Assembly: GCF_017873175.1 (NCBI RefSeq)
Contig: NZ_JAGGJW010000031.1
Coordinates: 1 to 32,837 of the forward strand
DNA length: 32,837 nucleotides
Source of the DNA: Neorhizobium petrolearium
GTDB lineage: Bacteria > Pseudomonadota > Alphaproteobacteria > Rhizobiales > Rhizobiaceae
Direction of reading: 5' to 3'
In this document: piece after piece, positions 15,546 to 23,452 of the stretch
Numbering within the stretch: position 1 is the stretch's first letter
How the letters are laid out: each line of letters starts with the position of its first letter
The notes under the pieces: generated by a model
The model's database searches: none
Seen by the model: the letters and a program-made list of their open reading frames with translations, nothing else
Told to the model about the DNA's origin: nothing
Program-made: the position numbers and the translations under genes

Positions 15546-16049
15546 TTATCCCCGGTCACTCCCGTGGTCTGATTTGGACGCGGATTTTTCGACGTCTTCG
15601 GGCGCGAGCTTCGTGAGGATGCGAATAAGGTCGCGAAGCGTGTCGGTGGGTATGTTGCGCAGGAGATGGGCAATTGTCAGGCGGTCCCTCGCCTCCTCCT
15701 CCGTCCGGCCCCAAAGATGCGGCGCCGCGTCGAAGATCATGTCCATCGGCGTGAAGCCCAGGAGTTCGCATAGGTGGATCATCCGCGTGACGGTCATTTT
15801 TGAGAACGCCCGCTCGTATCGTCCGTAGACCGACTCCGATAGGCCAAGCATCGGCGCGAGCTCACCGCGGGTCAGACCCTCGCGTTCCCTCGCCCGTTTT
15901 AGAAAGGCCGAGATCCTCTCCTCCATTTCACCAAGGCTTGTGATGCCGTCGAAGCCCGGTCGCCGACAGATCGGCTTGTTTTCAAGTTCGGGATCGGTCG
16001 TCTCCACCAGACCACGTGAAATTTTGTAGCTCGTCAGATCCTTCGTCAC
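15546..16049 (-). CDS. XRE-type transcriptional regulator between the two replication modules
   Basis: The 167-residue protein has a canonical XRE HTH, LTRGELAPMLGLSESVYGRYERAFSK (about residues 60-85), then a helical C-terminus for oligomerisation. The start is the GTG at 16049, preceded by AAAGGAGGG at good spacing; the in-frame ATG at 16082 lacks a comparable site. Its upstream region has two copies of a GCCAATTTGG motif (16123 and 16188) that also appears before the first repC and repA, so it may control itself and both replication units. That link is an inference. Confidence 0.75.
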   Translation of the reverse strand: MTKDLTSYKISRGLVETTDPELENKPICRRPGFDGITSLGEMEERISAFLKRAREREGLTRGELAPMLGLSESVYGRYERAFSKMTVTRMIHLCELLGFTPMDMIFDAAPHLWGRTEEEARDRLTIAHLLRNIPTDTLRDLIRILTKLAPEDVEKSASKSDHGSDRG

Positions 16050-16122
16050 CGACCCTCCTTTAGACTCAATCGCTCGCGGCATTATGCTCACATCACAATC
16101 TGCTGGCATCACCCGCTTGGGT

Positions 16123-16198
16123 GCCAATTTGGATAGAAGCCAATACAGATTGCGCGGTTTTATGCTGATGTGCTGGTTTTGACCAGAGCCAATTTGGT
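16123..16198 (-). promoter_or_regulatory. Two GCCAATTTGG motifs upstream of the XRE gene
   Basis: GCCAATTTGGA at 16123-16133 and GCCAATTTGGT at 16188-16198 are 65 bp apart, about six helical turns, and 74-149 bases before the GTG start. They are candidate operators for the regulator itself. Confidence 0.45.
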
Positions 16199-16205
16199 TC
16201 AGCAA

Positions 16206-16616
16206 ACGCTCACAGAGCGGGCTTTTGTTAAGACAACCTCCGGCTCTCGCAGATCGGAAGGTTCGCGTTCATGAATTCGCGATAAACCCGTTCGCGCTCT
16301 GCGAAAATTGCCGGATCAGAACGTGTGGTCGGTTGCGGAAGAGACAACCTCGATTGTCTGATCGCGACGGTTCGTGGTACAGAAGCGGCGCGTAGTCAGT
16401 TTCAATTTCTATGGCATTTTCGGGGTGAATTCATCGAGCTGAGCGCTGGGATAGTCGACCCCAAGCCATCCGGTGTCATGCGCAAAAAGGTGTGATTCCC
16501 CCGACGATGAAGCTCGCTGTGGGATAACTCCGCAGCGATATCTCGTCCCCTTCTCAAAATCTTACCTGCCCGTTAACCTTAAATTCCTTGCGCGATGGAG
16601 AGAATCGCGGATAATG
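16206..16616 (+). other. Upstream region of repABC
   Basis: There are about 410 bases without a gene. The region holds an inverted repeat AGACAA-CCTCGA-TTGTCT (16342-16359) and a nearby copy of AGACAACCTC around 16230. It most likely contains the repABC promoter; I cannot place -35/-10 boxes with confidence. Confidence 0.35.
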
Positions 16617-16649
16617 ACGGCATTCGGGCCAATTCTGGCCAAATGCCGT
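16617..16649 (+). promoter_or_regulatory. Candidate repA operator (imperfect 33-bp palindrome)
   Basis: ACGGCATT (16617-16624) pairs with AATGCCGT (16642-16649), and inside them GGCCA (16627-16631) pairs with TGGCC (16636-16640). The centre GGCCAATTCTGGCC resembles the GCCAATTTGG motif seen elsewhere. It ends 16 bases before the repA ATG, a natural place for autorepression by RepA/RepB or for the XRE regulator. Confidence 0.55.
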
Positions 16650-16665
16650 TATTTGGGGAAAGTTG

Positions 16666-17865
16666 ATGAACGCGGTGGCCGCCCAGACGAAGGTTGGGTT
16701 TGACGACACGATCCTTGCACAGGGCCGAGAGATCTCCCGAAGGCTGAATCAGCTGCGGATCGAAAACTTCCCACCGGACGCAAAGAAGACCCTGCGTCAA
16801 TTCTCGTTGGCTGAGGCAGCATACTTTCTTGGTGTCTCCACGAGCAATCTAAAGAAACTGCACCTGGAAGGCAAAGGTGTAGAGCCGACTGTGCATGCAG
16901 GAGGTCGGCGAAGCTATTCGGCTGAACAGATCCGAGAGCTCCGGCGATGGCTCGATCAGAACGGGCGCTCCGAAGTGAAAAAATATGTTCCCTCCCGCCG
17001 CGGGAACGAGAAGCTCCAGGTCATTGCTGTCGTCAACTTCAAAGGTGGTTCTGGCAAGACGACTACAGCAGCGCATCTCGGCCAGCATCTCGCGTTAACG
17101 GGTCATCGGGTCCTATCGATTGATCTCGATCCCCAGGCATCCTTGTCGGCGCTATATGGCATCCAACCCGAACTCGATCATTATCTCTCGATCTATGAAG
17201 CCATCAGGTACGACGACAGTCGGGCTCCCATTTCCACCCTTATAAGACCGACGAACTTTCCGGACCTCGATATCGTTCCTGCGTCCCTGGAACTCCAGGA
17301 ATATGAGTACGACACGCCTCTCGCGATGCAGAAAGGCAATGAGGGAAAGCTGTTCTTTAATCGGATTGTCAACGCGCTGGACGAGGTTGACGCGCGCTAT
17401 GACGTCGTCGTGCTCGATTGCCCCCCGCAGCTTGGATACCTGACACTAACAGCATTGTCGGCCGCCACGTCCGTCTTGATCACCGTCCATCCGCAGATGC
17501 TGGATCTCATGTCGATGTCCCAGTTTCTGTTGATGCTCGGTGACATTATCAAGACCGTAAAGCAGGCGGGCGGCGATGTTGACCTCGATTGGTTTCGTTA
17601 TCTGATTACTCGGTACGAGCCCACCGACCTGCCGCAGGCGCAGATGGTAGGGTTTATGCAGTCAATGCTGACCCCCCAGATGCTCAAAAACGAGATGCTG
17701 AAGTCGACCGCGATCTCGGACGCGGGGCTTACAAAACAGACCTTGTATGAGGTGGAGCGATCCGCGATGAACCGCGCCACATACGATCGGGCGATGGAAT
17801 CGATGGAGGCTGTGAACAGCGAAATCCGCGAACTTATCCATGAGGCTTGGGGCAGGATAAAATAG
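16666..17865 (+). CDS. repA: RepA plasmid partition ATPase (ParA family)
   Basis: The 399-residue protein is a type Ib-like ParA with an N-terminal DNA-binding segment (FSLAEAAYFLGVSTSNLKKL, about residues 46-65) and a deviant Walker A KGGSGKTT at 126-133. Further motifs are SIDLDPQASLS and VVVLDCPPQLGYL (Walker B). It drives plasmid segregation with RepB and represses the operon. GGGGAAAG precedes the start; I chose the ATG at 16666 over the TTG one codon before. The stop is part of a 14-bp palindrome shared with the repA-repB spacer. Confidence 0.95.
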   Translation: MNAVAAQTKVGFDDTILAQGREISRRLNQLRIENFPPDAKKTLRQFSLAEAAYFLGVSTSNLKKLHLEGKGVEPTVHAGGRRSYSAEQIRELRRWLDQNGRSEVKKYVPSRRGNEKLQVIAVVNFKGGSGKTTTAAHLGQHLALTGHRVLSIDLDPQASLSALYGIQPELDHYLSIYEAIRYDDSRAPISTLIRPTNFPDLDIVPASLELQEYEYDTPLAMQKGNEGKLFFNRIVNALDEVDARYDVVVLDCPPQLGYLTLTALSAATSVLITVHPQMLDLMSMSQFLLMLGDIIKTVKQAGGDVDLDWFRYLITRYEPTDLPQAQMVGFMQSMLTPQMLKNEMLKSTAISDAGLTKQTLYEVERSAMNRATYDRAMESMEAVNSEIRELIHEAWGRIK

Positions 17866-17876
17866 ACTGCAGTCTA
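17863..17876 (+). repeat. 14-bp perfect palindrome at the repA stop (parS candidate)
   Basis: TAGACTGCAGTCTA overlaps the repA stop codon and opens the repA-repB spacer. In some repABC plasmids the partition site bound by RepB lies in this spacer. Only one copy is noted and the usual 16-bp consensus is not matched exactly. Confidence 0.4.
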
Positions 17877-17930
17877 AATCCCAAAAAAAGCGCTGTTATA
17901 CAGATAGTTAGCTTCTTCTGAGGACGGGTA

Positions 17931-18926
17931 ATGGCAAGAAAGAATATTTTCGACCGGGTGATGCAGGATATCTCGACAGAGGATGCCACCGCTGAGGTCT
18001 CCCCTGCCCCGCGCCGCTTCGGGGCCTCGAAATCCATTTCGAGCTCAATCGACGAGCTCGCGCGGCAGGCGGCGAAAGTGGCGGACGGCGAGGCCATTGT
18101 TGAACTCGACCCGGAGCTTCTCGACCGATCGTTCATCTCAGACCGCATGACCGATGAGGAGGATGATGATTATCGCGAACTCTTCGAAGCCATAAAGGCA
18201 CAGGGTCAAGATACTCCAGTTCGGGTTCGACCAAACCCGAAGTCACCAGACCGCTATATGATCGTCTACGGGCATCGACGTGTTCGCGTCGCAAGGGAAC
18301 TTGGCCGGAAAGTCCGCGCAATCGTCAAGGAGATTGACGACGAAAGCCACGTCATAAGCCAAGGCCAGGAAAATTCGGCGCGAGCGAACTTGAGTTTCAT
18401 CGAGCGTGTCTCATTTGCGGATCGCCTGGAGAATCTTGGCTATCGTCGCGAGACGATCCAGGCGGCTTTGTCGCTGGACTATCAGACTCTGTCGAAAATG
18501 CTGACCATTCCCAAAGCAATCCCGCCTGAGGTGATATCGGCAGTTGGGCCTGCCAAGGGCGTTGGCCGCGACCGGTGGCTTCAGATGCGCAAGCTCGTCG
18601 AAATTCCAAAGAACAAGGCAGCGGCTGAGTCCTTTGTAAAGGAAGAAGAGTTCGCGACCGCGCCTTTGGAACAGAAATTCGACCTGCTTTTCGATCACCT
18701 TACCAAGGGGGCGAGGAAGCCCGTAAAAAAGGCTTCCAATGTCCAGCCGCGCAGGCTGTGGACGACCGAAGACAAATCAGTGACGGTCGCACAGAAAGCG
18801 ACAGGCAAGTCTACGACTTTGGTTTTGTCAGCGCCGAAAGGGCCAGCGTTTGGTGCATGGATTACCGCTAATCTGGAGAGCCTCTACGAGGCGTTCCGAT
18901 CATCAGAAATGAAACAAGGAGACTAG
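17931..18926 (+). CDS. repB: RepB partition protein (ParB family)
   Basis: The 331-residue protein is the normal size for RepB. The opening MARKNIFDRVMQD is the usual RepB start. The ParB domain contains GQDTPVRVRPNPKSPDRYMIVYGHRRVRVARELG (key GHRR). SLSFIE-like SARANLSFIERVSFADRL and an HTH region ALSLDYQTLSKMLTI follow. It would bind a centromere site and work with RepA. It is preceded by a GAGGA site, 65 bases after repA, and followed by the antisense-RNA spacer. Confidence 0.95.
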   Translation: MARKNIFDRVMQDISTEDATAEVSPAPRRFGASKSISSSIDELARQAAKVADGEAIVELDPELLDRSFISDRMTDEEDDDYRELFEAIKAQGQDTPVRVRPNPKSPDRYMIVYGHRRVRVARELGRKVRAIVKEIDDESHVISQGQENSARANLSFIERVSFADRLENLGYRRETIQAALSLDYQTLSKMLTIPKAIPPEVISAVGPAKGVGRDRWLQMRKLVEIPKNKAAAESFVKEEEFATAPLEQKFDLLFDHLTKGARKPVKKASNVQPRRLWTTEDKSVTVAQKATGKSTTLVLSAPKGPAFGAWITANLESLYEAFRSSEMKQGD

Positions 18927-18931
18927 CGCGC

Positions 18932-18990
18932 AAAAGAAAAAGGCCCCCAAACGTCGCCGTCGTGGAAGCCTCTCTCGTTATCTGTGACAA
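18932..18990 (-). ncRNA. Antisense RNA (ctRNA/incA-like) in the repB-repC spacer
   Basis: This lies in the usual position for the trans-acting antisense RNA that limits repC expression and determines incompatibility. On the minus strand GGCTTCC pairs with GGGGGCC (with wobbles) and is followed by TTTTTCTTTT, an intrinsic terminator. A promoter with a near-consensus -35 is upstream. The predicted size is about 55-60 nt, in line with known repABC ctRNAs. The 5' end is inferred. Confidence 0.75.
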
Positions 18991-18995
18991 GATCG

Positions 18996-19024
18996 AGAAT
19001 CGCATTTCCCCGACTCACAGTCAA
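18996..19024 (-). promoter_or_regulatory. ctRNA promoter (second repC)
   Basis: On the minus strand TTGACT (19024-19019) and GATTCT (19001-18996) are exactly 17 bases apart and point away from repC. Confidence 0.6.
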
Positions 19025-19084
19025 GAGTCCTTGAGCGTCATTTTGGCGAGCTGACTTCTTTTGCCTTAGCGAAGGTGAAGGAAA

Positions 19085-20368
19085 ATGGAGAGTGGAAGTG
19101 TGACGACGCCCTTTGGGCGGCGGCCGATGACGCTTGGCATGTTTGCAAGTCAGGTCGCGTCGTGTGAGATCGAACCGGAAAAGTCGGTCGATAAATGGAA
19201 GCTCTATCGGGCGCTTTGTGAGGCCAGGCCTCTGCTCGGGGTTTCGGACAGAGCGCTCGCCGTGCTGAATGCGCTGTTGAGTTGCTATCCCCCCAGGGAG
19301 TTGGCTGAAGAGCGCGGACTCATCGTCTTTCCTTCGAACGCCGAGTTGTCGTTGCGCACGCACGGCATGGCGGAACAGACGATCCGGCGACACTTGACCG
19401 CTCTCATCGAAGCAGGCTTGATCATCCGGAAGGACAGCCCGAACGGCAAGCGCTATGCGCACAAGGATAGGGCCGGCGAGATCAATGAAGCTTTCGGCTT
19501 CTCCCTGGCACCTCTCTTGGCCCGATCGGAAGAGATCCAGCGGCTGGCGGCGGACGTGGTGGCTGAACGGCTGCTTTTGCTGCGGCTGAAGGAGCGGCTA
19601 ACACTCTGCCGGCGTGATATAACAAAGCTGGTCGAGGCAGCGCTTGACGAAGGTGTGTCCGGTGACTGGGTGGCGATAAGCGAGGATCTTCGTAGCCTTG
19701 TGCAGCGTCTTCCGCGGCTTCCGACAGTAGATCAACTCCGCAGCTGCCTGGATGAGATGGAGTTTCTCCGCGAAAACGTGGTTAACAAACTGGAAAATCA
19801 GGTAAAAGCACAAAATCAAAGCGGCAATGCCTATCAAAATGAGCGGCATATACAGAATTCAAAACCCGACTCTAACTCTGAATCTGAACCAAGCTTCGAA
19901 ACGAAGCAAGGCGCGAAATCCGAGGTCCACATCGACGACCAAGCCGAACCGCAAGGCCCGATAACCCGACGAAAACAATCGAGGACCGAGAGGGGAGGGA
20001 CGGAAGAGCGCGGCAGCCTGAAATCGTTCCCGCTCGGCCTGGTGCTGCAAGCCTGCCCGCAAATTTCAGATTACCTGCCGGGGGGAGGGGCGATCAACAA
20101 CTGGCGCGATCTGCAATCGGCCGCGGTTGTCGTTCGTTCGATGCTGGGGGTCAGTCCGTCGGCCTACGAGGAGGCCTGCGCGACTATGGGACCGGAAAAT
20201 GCCGCGACGGTACTGGCCTGCATTCTCGAACGGGGAGGGCACATCAACTCGGCGGGTGGATATCTACGCGATCTCACACGGCGGGCCGAACGGGGGGAAT
20301 TCGCGCTCGGCCCGATGCTGATGGCACTGCTGCGCGCTAACGGAGCGGTGGCCCGGCGTGTCAGCTGA
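19085..20368 (+). CDS. repC: RepC replication initiator of the repABC operon
   Basis: The 427-residue protein has the classic RepC start (MESGSVTTPFGRRPMTLGMF), the initiator domain (LIVFPSNAELSLRTHGMAEQTIRRHLTALIEAGLI, then SPNGKRYAHKD) and the C-terminal domain (NWRDLQSAAVVVRSMLGVS, SAGGYLRDLTRRAE). It initiates replication of the plasmid. GAAGG is four bases before the ATG, placing the site inside the leader controlled by the antisense RNA. It overlaps by eight bases, tail to tail, with the ProQ/FinO-like gene. Confidence 0.95.
   Translation: MESGSVTTPFGRRPMTLGMFASQVASCEIEPEKSVDKWKLYRALCEARPLLGVSDRALAVLNALLSCYPPRELAEERGLIVFPSNAELSLRTHGMAEQTIRRHLTALIEAGLIIRKDSPNGKRYAHKDRAGEINEAFGFSLAPLLARSEEIQRLAADVVAERLLLLRLKERLTLCRRDITKLVEAALDEGVSGDWVAISEDLRSLVQRLPRLPTVDQLRSCLDEMEFLRENVVNKLENQVKAQNQSGNAYQNERHIQNSKPDSNSESEPSFETKQGAKSEVHIDDQAEPQGPITRRKQSRTERGGTEERGSLKSFPLGLVLQACPQISDYLPGGGAINNWRDLQSAAVVVRSMLGVSPSAYEEACATMGPENAATVLACILERGGHINSAGGYLRDLTRRAERGEFALGPMLMALLRANGAVARRVS
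19780..19910 (+). other. Probable replication origin inside the second repC
   Basis: This linker section of repC (about residues 232-275) is strikingly AT-rich against its surroundings. In studied repABC plasmids RepC binds and melts such a stretch in its own gene. Confidence 0.5.
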
Positions 20369-20843
20369 CGGTCCGGCCCATTGCGCTCGTGCCACCGAGA
20401 AGAGTCGCTCGAATCCTGTCGGTCTTGTTCGGAGGCGGAGGTGGTGCAGTTTCGGCATCGGCCGGGTGATCCTGGACGTCCCTCCGCTTCAGGCTGAGAA
20501 AGCGTTTTTGGGCGACCAGTCTGTCGGCGGCGGAGAGCGGCTCCACCGGGTTGCCGTCGATATCGTGTCGCATGGAATCGGGTTGGGCGCTCGCGAAATA
20601 ATACCGTCTGGTGTGGACGAACGCACCGACGGCGCGGCGCAGCCGGGTGACACCCACGTCGGGTTTCAGAAGCGGACGTATCTCATCGAAGAGCCCGATG
20701 GCAAACGGCCGGATCGGATCGCCTGGCGCTGCCGGAAGAATACCGATCGGGCGGGTGAGGAGCGAGTTGATCACCTCCGCCTTCCGTATATCCGCGTCGG
20801 TTGCCGCAATCGGTCCGCAGCTGATCGTCCAGGGCTTATCCAT
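20361..20843 (-). CDS. ProQ/FinO family RNA chaperone convergent with repC
   Basis: The 160-residue protein carries a ProQ/FinO domain at about residues 20-120: PFAIGLFDEIRPLL, then VTRLRRAVGAFVHTRRYYFAS, then MRHDIDGNPVEPLSAADRLVAQKRF. Such proteins bind structured small RNAs and their targets; FinO of F plasmid protects the antisense RNA FinP. A proline-rich tail follows. The ATG at 20843 is chosen because GGGAG lies five bases before it. Its 3' end overlaps repC by eight bases. Given two predicted antisense RNAs nearby, a role in copy control is attractive but unproven. Confidence 0.75.
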   Translation of the reverse strand: MDKPWTISCGPIAATDADIRKAEVINSLLTRPIGILPAAPGDPIRPFAIGLFDEIRPLLKPDVGVTRLRRAVGAFVHTRRYYFASAQPDSMRHDIDGNPVEPLSAADRLVAQKRFLSLKRRDVQDHPADAETAPPPPPNKTDRIRATLLGGTSAMGRTVS

Positions 20844-20948
20844 TCCCTCTCCCACTTTTGCTGGAGCCTCTTTAAACTCCTATTGTGAACCGAATTTGTC
20901 CCCGCCCGGCCTCCGGTACCGGCGCCCCGGTCGTCTTCTGCCGCTCGG

Positions 20949-20964
20949 CGCTCAAGTCTGAGCG
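20949..20964 (-). repeat. Small hairpin upstream of the ProQ/FinO-like gene
   Basis: CGCTCA-AGTC-TGAGCG is a perfect 6-bp stem with a 4-base loop, about 105 bases before the ATG. It could lie in the leader of that mRNA. Confidence 0.4.
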
Positions 20965-20987
20965 ATGCGACGGGGACGTTAGGGACC

Positions 20988-21179
20988 CTATATGATAGCC
21001 GGGGAGGGAGATTTCCATGCGTCGATGCACGTTTGCAGCAGATCGGCCTGTGCTCTTTCCAAGGCAATGAAAGCCGTCGGCGTGCCGCAATATGAGCGTC
21101 GCCTGTGGAGGGCAAAGCCCAGTCGCGTCAGAGCGTGTAAGATGCCGTTCTCAGCGACGGTTCCTACGAAACATAGCAA
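20988..21179 (-). CDS. Possible 63-residue hypothetical protein
   Basis: The frame begins at a TTG that overlaps the end of the membrane-protein gene upstream. The product contains ILHALTRLGFALHRRRSYCGTPTAFIALERAQADLL, an ordinary protein-like composition. No family is recognised and the start is weak, so it may be a chance frame. Confidence 0.3.
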   Translation of the reverse strand: MLCFVGTVAENGILHALTRLGFALHRRRSYCGTPTAFIALERAQADLLQTCIDAWKSPSPAII

Positions 21180-21549
21180 TCAGCCGATCCGCAGTCTCAA
21201 GATGGCAGTCCTCCAATCCGTTGATGAGGAGGACTTGGCCGAGAAAAAAGGTCAACTGCAGAGTGAAGATCGCAACGGCAATCGCAAGCCCGATGGTCGG
21301 CCAAGAAGCGGGAAACGCACCCCAGAAGATCGCGACCACAAGCCAGGAAAGGAGAATTTGTCCAATCAATGCCCCAGCTTCCACATATCGCCGGAGCATG
21401 AACGGGTCCGATTTCCGCTTCCATGGAAGCGTCATTTGTCGCCCTTCGATGCTTTGCCGCTCCCTGCGACCCGCGGCCTCCGCGGCGCGCTGTCTTTGAC
21501 GCGCTTCGAACCGTTTCCTGAGATCAACTTTTGCTGATTTGTAGGCCAT
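21151..21549 (-). CDS. Small membrane protein with two transmembrane helices
   Basis: The 132-residue protein has a charged N-terminal half (KVDLRKRFEARQRQRAAEAAGRRERQ) that looks helical, then two hydrophobic segments, IGQILLSWLVVAIFWGAF and TIGLAIAVAIFTLQLTFFLG, separated by a short polar turn. A short basic tail ends RRNRR. I do not recognise a family. The ATG at 21549 is chosen because residues upstream in the longer frame look non-coding. It may be inner-membrane, with both ends in the cytoplasm. Confidence 0.55.
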   Translation of the reverse strand: MAYKSAKVDLRKRFEARQRQRAAEAAGRRERQSIEGRQMTLPWKRKSDPFMLRRYVEAGALIGQILLSWLVVAIFWGAFPASWPTIGLAIAVAIFTLQLTFFLGQVLLINGLEDCHLETADRLIAMFRRNRR

Positions 21550-21713
21550 TCTCGATCCGCCATGCTCAATCTGACCGTTACGATTCGTAAGGTACAACGA
21601 CGGGACTCCGCAAGGCAGCGGCGAATAATTACCCGTCGTCTTCGCTGTCGCTGATGTCCGAAGGATCGTCAGTGCCGCTAACAGGGAGGTCGTACCTCGG
21701 ATTTTGCAGTCAA

Positions 21714-22856
21714 TCAAATCAGCCGCGCCGCACGACCGCTGCGCCGGGTGGCGCTGTTGTAGTAGCTCGATGCCTGCTGGATGGAGCGATGACGGGATTG
21801 GTCCATCGCTTCGAGCAACGGAATGTCACGCAAGGCGGCTTCGGTGAGATAGCCGGATCTGAGGCCATGCGCCGAAAATTCGCGAGGCTCCAGCCCCGCC
21901 ATTTTCGCCCGCCGCTTCACGATGTCGTTGACCGCCTTCGGATCCAACGCCCGCCGGCTGGCTGTGCCCCACCGGTCGATCGCCCGAAACACACTCCCCT
22001 TGGAGATCCGGGCGGCCGCCAGCCATTCGTTGAGGGCCTCGACCGGCTGCCCGGTCAGATAGACGACCTCCTCGCGGTCGCCATCGCTGGTCTTTGTCCG
22101 TCCGAGTTGGATCGACACCGCGGGAAGCTTCGTTCCATCCTGCAATTCCACCGGCTCCTCGACGGTAATCTGGTCGCGGCGTAATCCGGCAACCTCGCTT
22201 CGCCGCCGACCACCGGAGCCGAAGGCGACCATCAGCAGAGCACGGTCGCGCAGATCGCGCAGGCCATCGCCCTGGCAGGTGGCAAGGATGCGGTCGAGCA
22301 CGTCGGCGGTCACGGCCTTGGCGCTCTTGCGTTTGCGCGGCCGTGCGGCGGCTCTTACCGCAAGCCGGATTGCCGACTTGAGGGGAGGGGCGGTGAAAGC
22401 GCCTTCGAGGCCTCGCCATTTGGTGATCGTCGACCAGCTCGCCAGCCGCCGGCGCACGGTGGACGGTGCGTGGGGTCCGCTTGATCGCAAGAAGCCCTGA
22501 TCGCGAAGGCTCTGCTCGACGGCTGCCGGCATGCCATGGTCTGGCTCGACCTCACGTTGTTCGAGTCGCCAGAGGTGGTGGGCGACGAACTTCAGGAGAA
22601 GTGCTTCGGGGGCCGGCCAGGGGAGGGGGCTTCCGGTGGCGGCCAGCCCCCAGGCCTCCAGATAGGCGAGGTCCGAGGTCAGTGCCCGCAGCGTATTGTC
22701 GCCCATGCCCTCGTTGACGAGATGGCGAAGCGTTCCGATATCCTGATCGGTGAGCAGCTCGGCAAGTTCATCGCGGCGATCGGCCGGCAGGACAGCGGCG
22801 ATGGTGTCGAGTTCCCCGGCACGGCGGTCGACGGCGGATGCGCGTCCGGCCTTCAT
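21714..22856 (-). CDS. Tyrosine site-specific recombinase
   Basis: The 380-residue protein has an N-terminal SAM-like DNA-binding domain and a C-terminal catalytic domain. Catalytic positions are readable: Arg218 in GSGGRRRSEVAGL, His330 and Arg333 in SAHGLRSGYL, His356 in SRHRSIQQ, and a Tyr at 365/366 in SSYYN. On repABC plasmids such enzymes resolve multimers or mediate cointegration. Its ATG overlaps the stop of the DUF7673-like gene (ATGA), so the two are translated together. The 164 bases between it and the membrane-protein gene hold nothing I recognise. Confidence 0.9.
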   Translation of the reverse strand: MKAGRASAVDRRAGELDTIAAVLPADRRDELAELLTDQDIGTLRHLVNEGMGDNTLRALTSDLAYLEAWGLAATGSPLPWPAPEALLLKFVAHHLWRLEQREVEPDHGMPAAVEQSLRDQGFLRSSGPHAPSTVRRRLASWSTITKWRGLEGAFTAPPLKSAIRLAVRAAARPRKRKSAKAVTADVLDRILATCQGDGLRDLRDRALLMVAFGSGGRRRSEVAGLRRDQITVEEPVELQDGTKLPAVSIQLGRTKTSDGDREEVVYLTGQPVEALNEWLAAARISKGSVFRAIDRWGTASRRALDPKAVNDIVKRRAKMAGLEPREFSAHGLRSGYLTEAALRDIPLLEAMDQSRHRSIQQASSYYNSATRRSGRAARLI

Positions 22857-23143
22857 CGCGACGTCTCACTCTGCGGCCGCCAGCGGGCGATGATCTTTTC
22901 GATCTCGCCGCGGTAATCATAGGGGTAGACGACATCCTCTTCGCGGGCGAGAAAGGTGAAGATCGTCGCCATGTCCTCGCCGATGTGAGGATCGACATTG
23001 GCGAGATCGGTCAGATCGAAGCCGCCATGCTCCTCGGCGTTCCACCAGGCGAGCAGGAAGTTGGCGACGCGCCGGCCCTGTCCGGTATCCTCATGGGCGA
23101 CATTCAGCAGTTTTTCGAGGGCAAATCTCACTCGGTCTTCCAT
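22853..23143 (-). CDS. DUF7673-like small protein
   Basis: The 96-residue protein reads FALEKLLNVAHEDTGQGRRVANFLLAWWNAEEHGGFDLTDLANVD, then IGEDMATIFTFLA, a pattern I associate with DUF7673. Function is unknown. The ATG at 23143 has GGAGAGGA upstream. It overlaps the recombinase start by four bases, which suggests a functional link with recombination or plasmid maintenance. Confidence 0.65.
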   Translation of the reverse strand: MEDRVRFALEKLLNVAHEDTGQGRRVANFLLAWWNAEEHGGFDLTDLANVDPHIGEDMATIFTFLAREEDVVYPYDYRGEIEKIIARWRPQSETSR

Positions 23144-23196
23144 AACAATCCTCTCCCCGATCGTGTCGGGTTGCTGAGCGTGGCAATTCACAGCCC

Positions 23197-23440
23197 TCAT
23201 TTGGGCAGGCCGTGCTCGTCATAGAGATCATCGTGGCTGGAGGTCGCATCGGAGGGGACCCCGGCCCTCGGCAGCCAGCCTCAGGAACGCGTCCATCGTC
23301 CCGTTTTCCCTGGCGATCGATGTCAGCGCCGCGATCGGCCGCCCCTTGCGGCAGATCAGGATCTCATCCTGCCGCACAGAGAGTTCAATCAATTCCTCGA
23401 GCCGCTCCGCGGCCTCGGTAGTTTCAACCAGGATCTTCAT
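23197..23440 (-). pseudogene. Phd/YefM-type antitoxin with a C-terminal frameshift, toxin absent
   Basis: The start, TEAAERLEELIELSVRQDEILICRKGRPIAAL, is a typical Phd/YefM DNA-binding half. The open frame ends after 70 residues in RGPLRCDLQPR. In the next frame the sequence reads VPSDATSSHDDLYDEHGLPK and then stops at 23197; DLYDEHGLPK is a usual antitoxin C-terminus. A one-base indel near 23265 therefore cut off the toxin-binding tail. No toxin gene follows; the DUF7673-like gene does. Confidence 0.6.
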
Positions 23441-23452
23441 CTTCAGCGCATT

